Assembly: GCA_907165065.1 (NCBI GenBank)
Contig: OU015524.1
Location: 1,992,416 to 2,056,415 of the forward strand
Direction: 5' to 3'
Length of the DNA stretch: 64,000 nt
Source of the DNA: Caprimulgus europaeus
Lineage: Eukaryota; Chordata; Aves; Caprimulgiformes; Caprimulgidae
Part shown: piece after piece, positions 63,963-64,000 of the stretch
Layout of the letters: every line of letters starts with the position of its first letter
Position numbering within the stretch: position 1 is the first letter of the stretch
Notes under the pieces: model-generated
Database searches by the model: none
The model's input: only the letters and a program-made list of their open reading frames with translations
What the model was told of the DNA's origin: nothing
Made by a program: the position numbers and the translations under genes

Positions 63963-64000
63963 AACCTACTGTTTCCCCAAAACTAATAATCTCGCATACA

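Larger units (their letters stand above)
38371..64000 (-). other. ACTR2: ACTR2 gene, exons 2-9 and partial intron 1
   Basis: Minus-strand gene for actin-related protein 2, the ATP-binding subunit that with ARP3 forms the pseudo-dimer seeding branched actin filaments in the seven-subunit Arp2/3 complex in the cytoplasm. Eight coding exons join in frame with GT-AG borders to 378 codons plus stop. The missing 16 N-terminal codons (exon 1) and the promoter should lie beyond 64000. The intron phases all fit (0, 0, 1, 0, 0, 2, 0 for introns 2 to 8). The 3' limit at about 38371 is a guess based on poly(A) signals. Confidence 0.93.
57967..64000 (-). other. ACTR2: ACTR2 intron 1 (partial)
   Basis: At least 6 kb. 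I searched the minus strand for the conserved exon 1 peptide end (VVVCDNGTG) and for a CpG island and found neither, so exon 1 lies further right. It contains CR1 pieces at 59028, 60799 and 60979, an (AT)9 microsatellite at 58721, an AT-rich repeat structure at 62434 and C/A-rich low complexity at the right edge. Confidence 0.85.

Noticed and set aside
57967..64000. Search for ACTR2 exon 1 and promoter
   Set aside because: No VVVCDNGTG-type peptide and no CpG island on this stretch; the right edge is AT- and C/A-rich low complexity.

Overview
This window is vertebrate nuclear DNA and most likely comes from a bird. It holds sparse GT-AG exons in long AT-rich introns. The dispersed repeats are 5'-truncated CR1 non-LTR retrotransposons, several ending in the avian-type tail of ATTCTRTG-like units. 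I cannot name the species. There is no bacterial, CRISPR, plasmid or intact viral content.

Left part (1 to about 15.8 kb, + strand): the 3' end of SPRED2 (Sprouty-related EVH1 domain protein 2). Two coding exons are visible: 11689-11838 (50 codons) and 12240-12890 (216 codons plus stop). A long AU-rich 3' UTR follows with several candidate poly(A) signals and two Pumilio-type motifs. The first 11.7 kb is read as SPRED2 intron. The N-terminal EVH1 exons were not found and should lie to the left.

Middle (about 15.8-38.4 kb): an intergenic spacer between two convergent genes. I support no gene in it. It holds CR1 fragments at 18.5 and 34.6-35.1 kb, low-complexity tracts, short tandem duplications and a few palindromic motifs that could be regulatory.

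Right part (about 38.4 kb to the end, - strand): ACTR2 (ARP2, a core subunit of the Arp2/3 actin-nucleating complex). Exons 2-9 are complete and join in frame to 378 codons plus stop. That equals the 394-residue human protein minus the 16 residues expected from exon 1, which must lie beyond 64000. Introns carry further CR1 copies.

The convergent ACTR2/SPRED2 pair matches human chromosome 2p14, so this is conserved synteny. Both proteins act in signalling and cytoskeletal control (SPRED2 restrains Ras-ERK signalling; ARP2 drives branched actin assembly), but nothing in the sequence shows co-regulation. I found no convincing undescribed system. The points worth a second look are small: a 16-bp palindrome with two E-boxes beside homeodomain-type sites, a 3' UTR poly(A)/Pumilio arrangement, a related set of CR1 copies, and several short tandem or inverted repeats.
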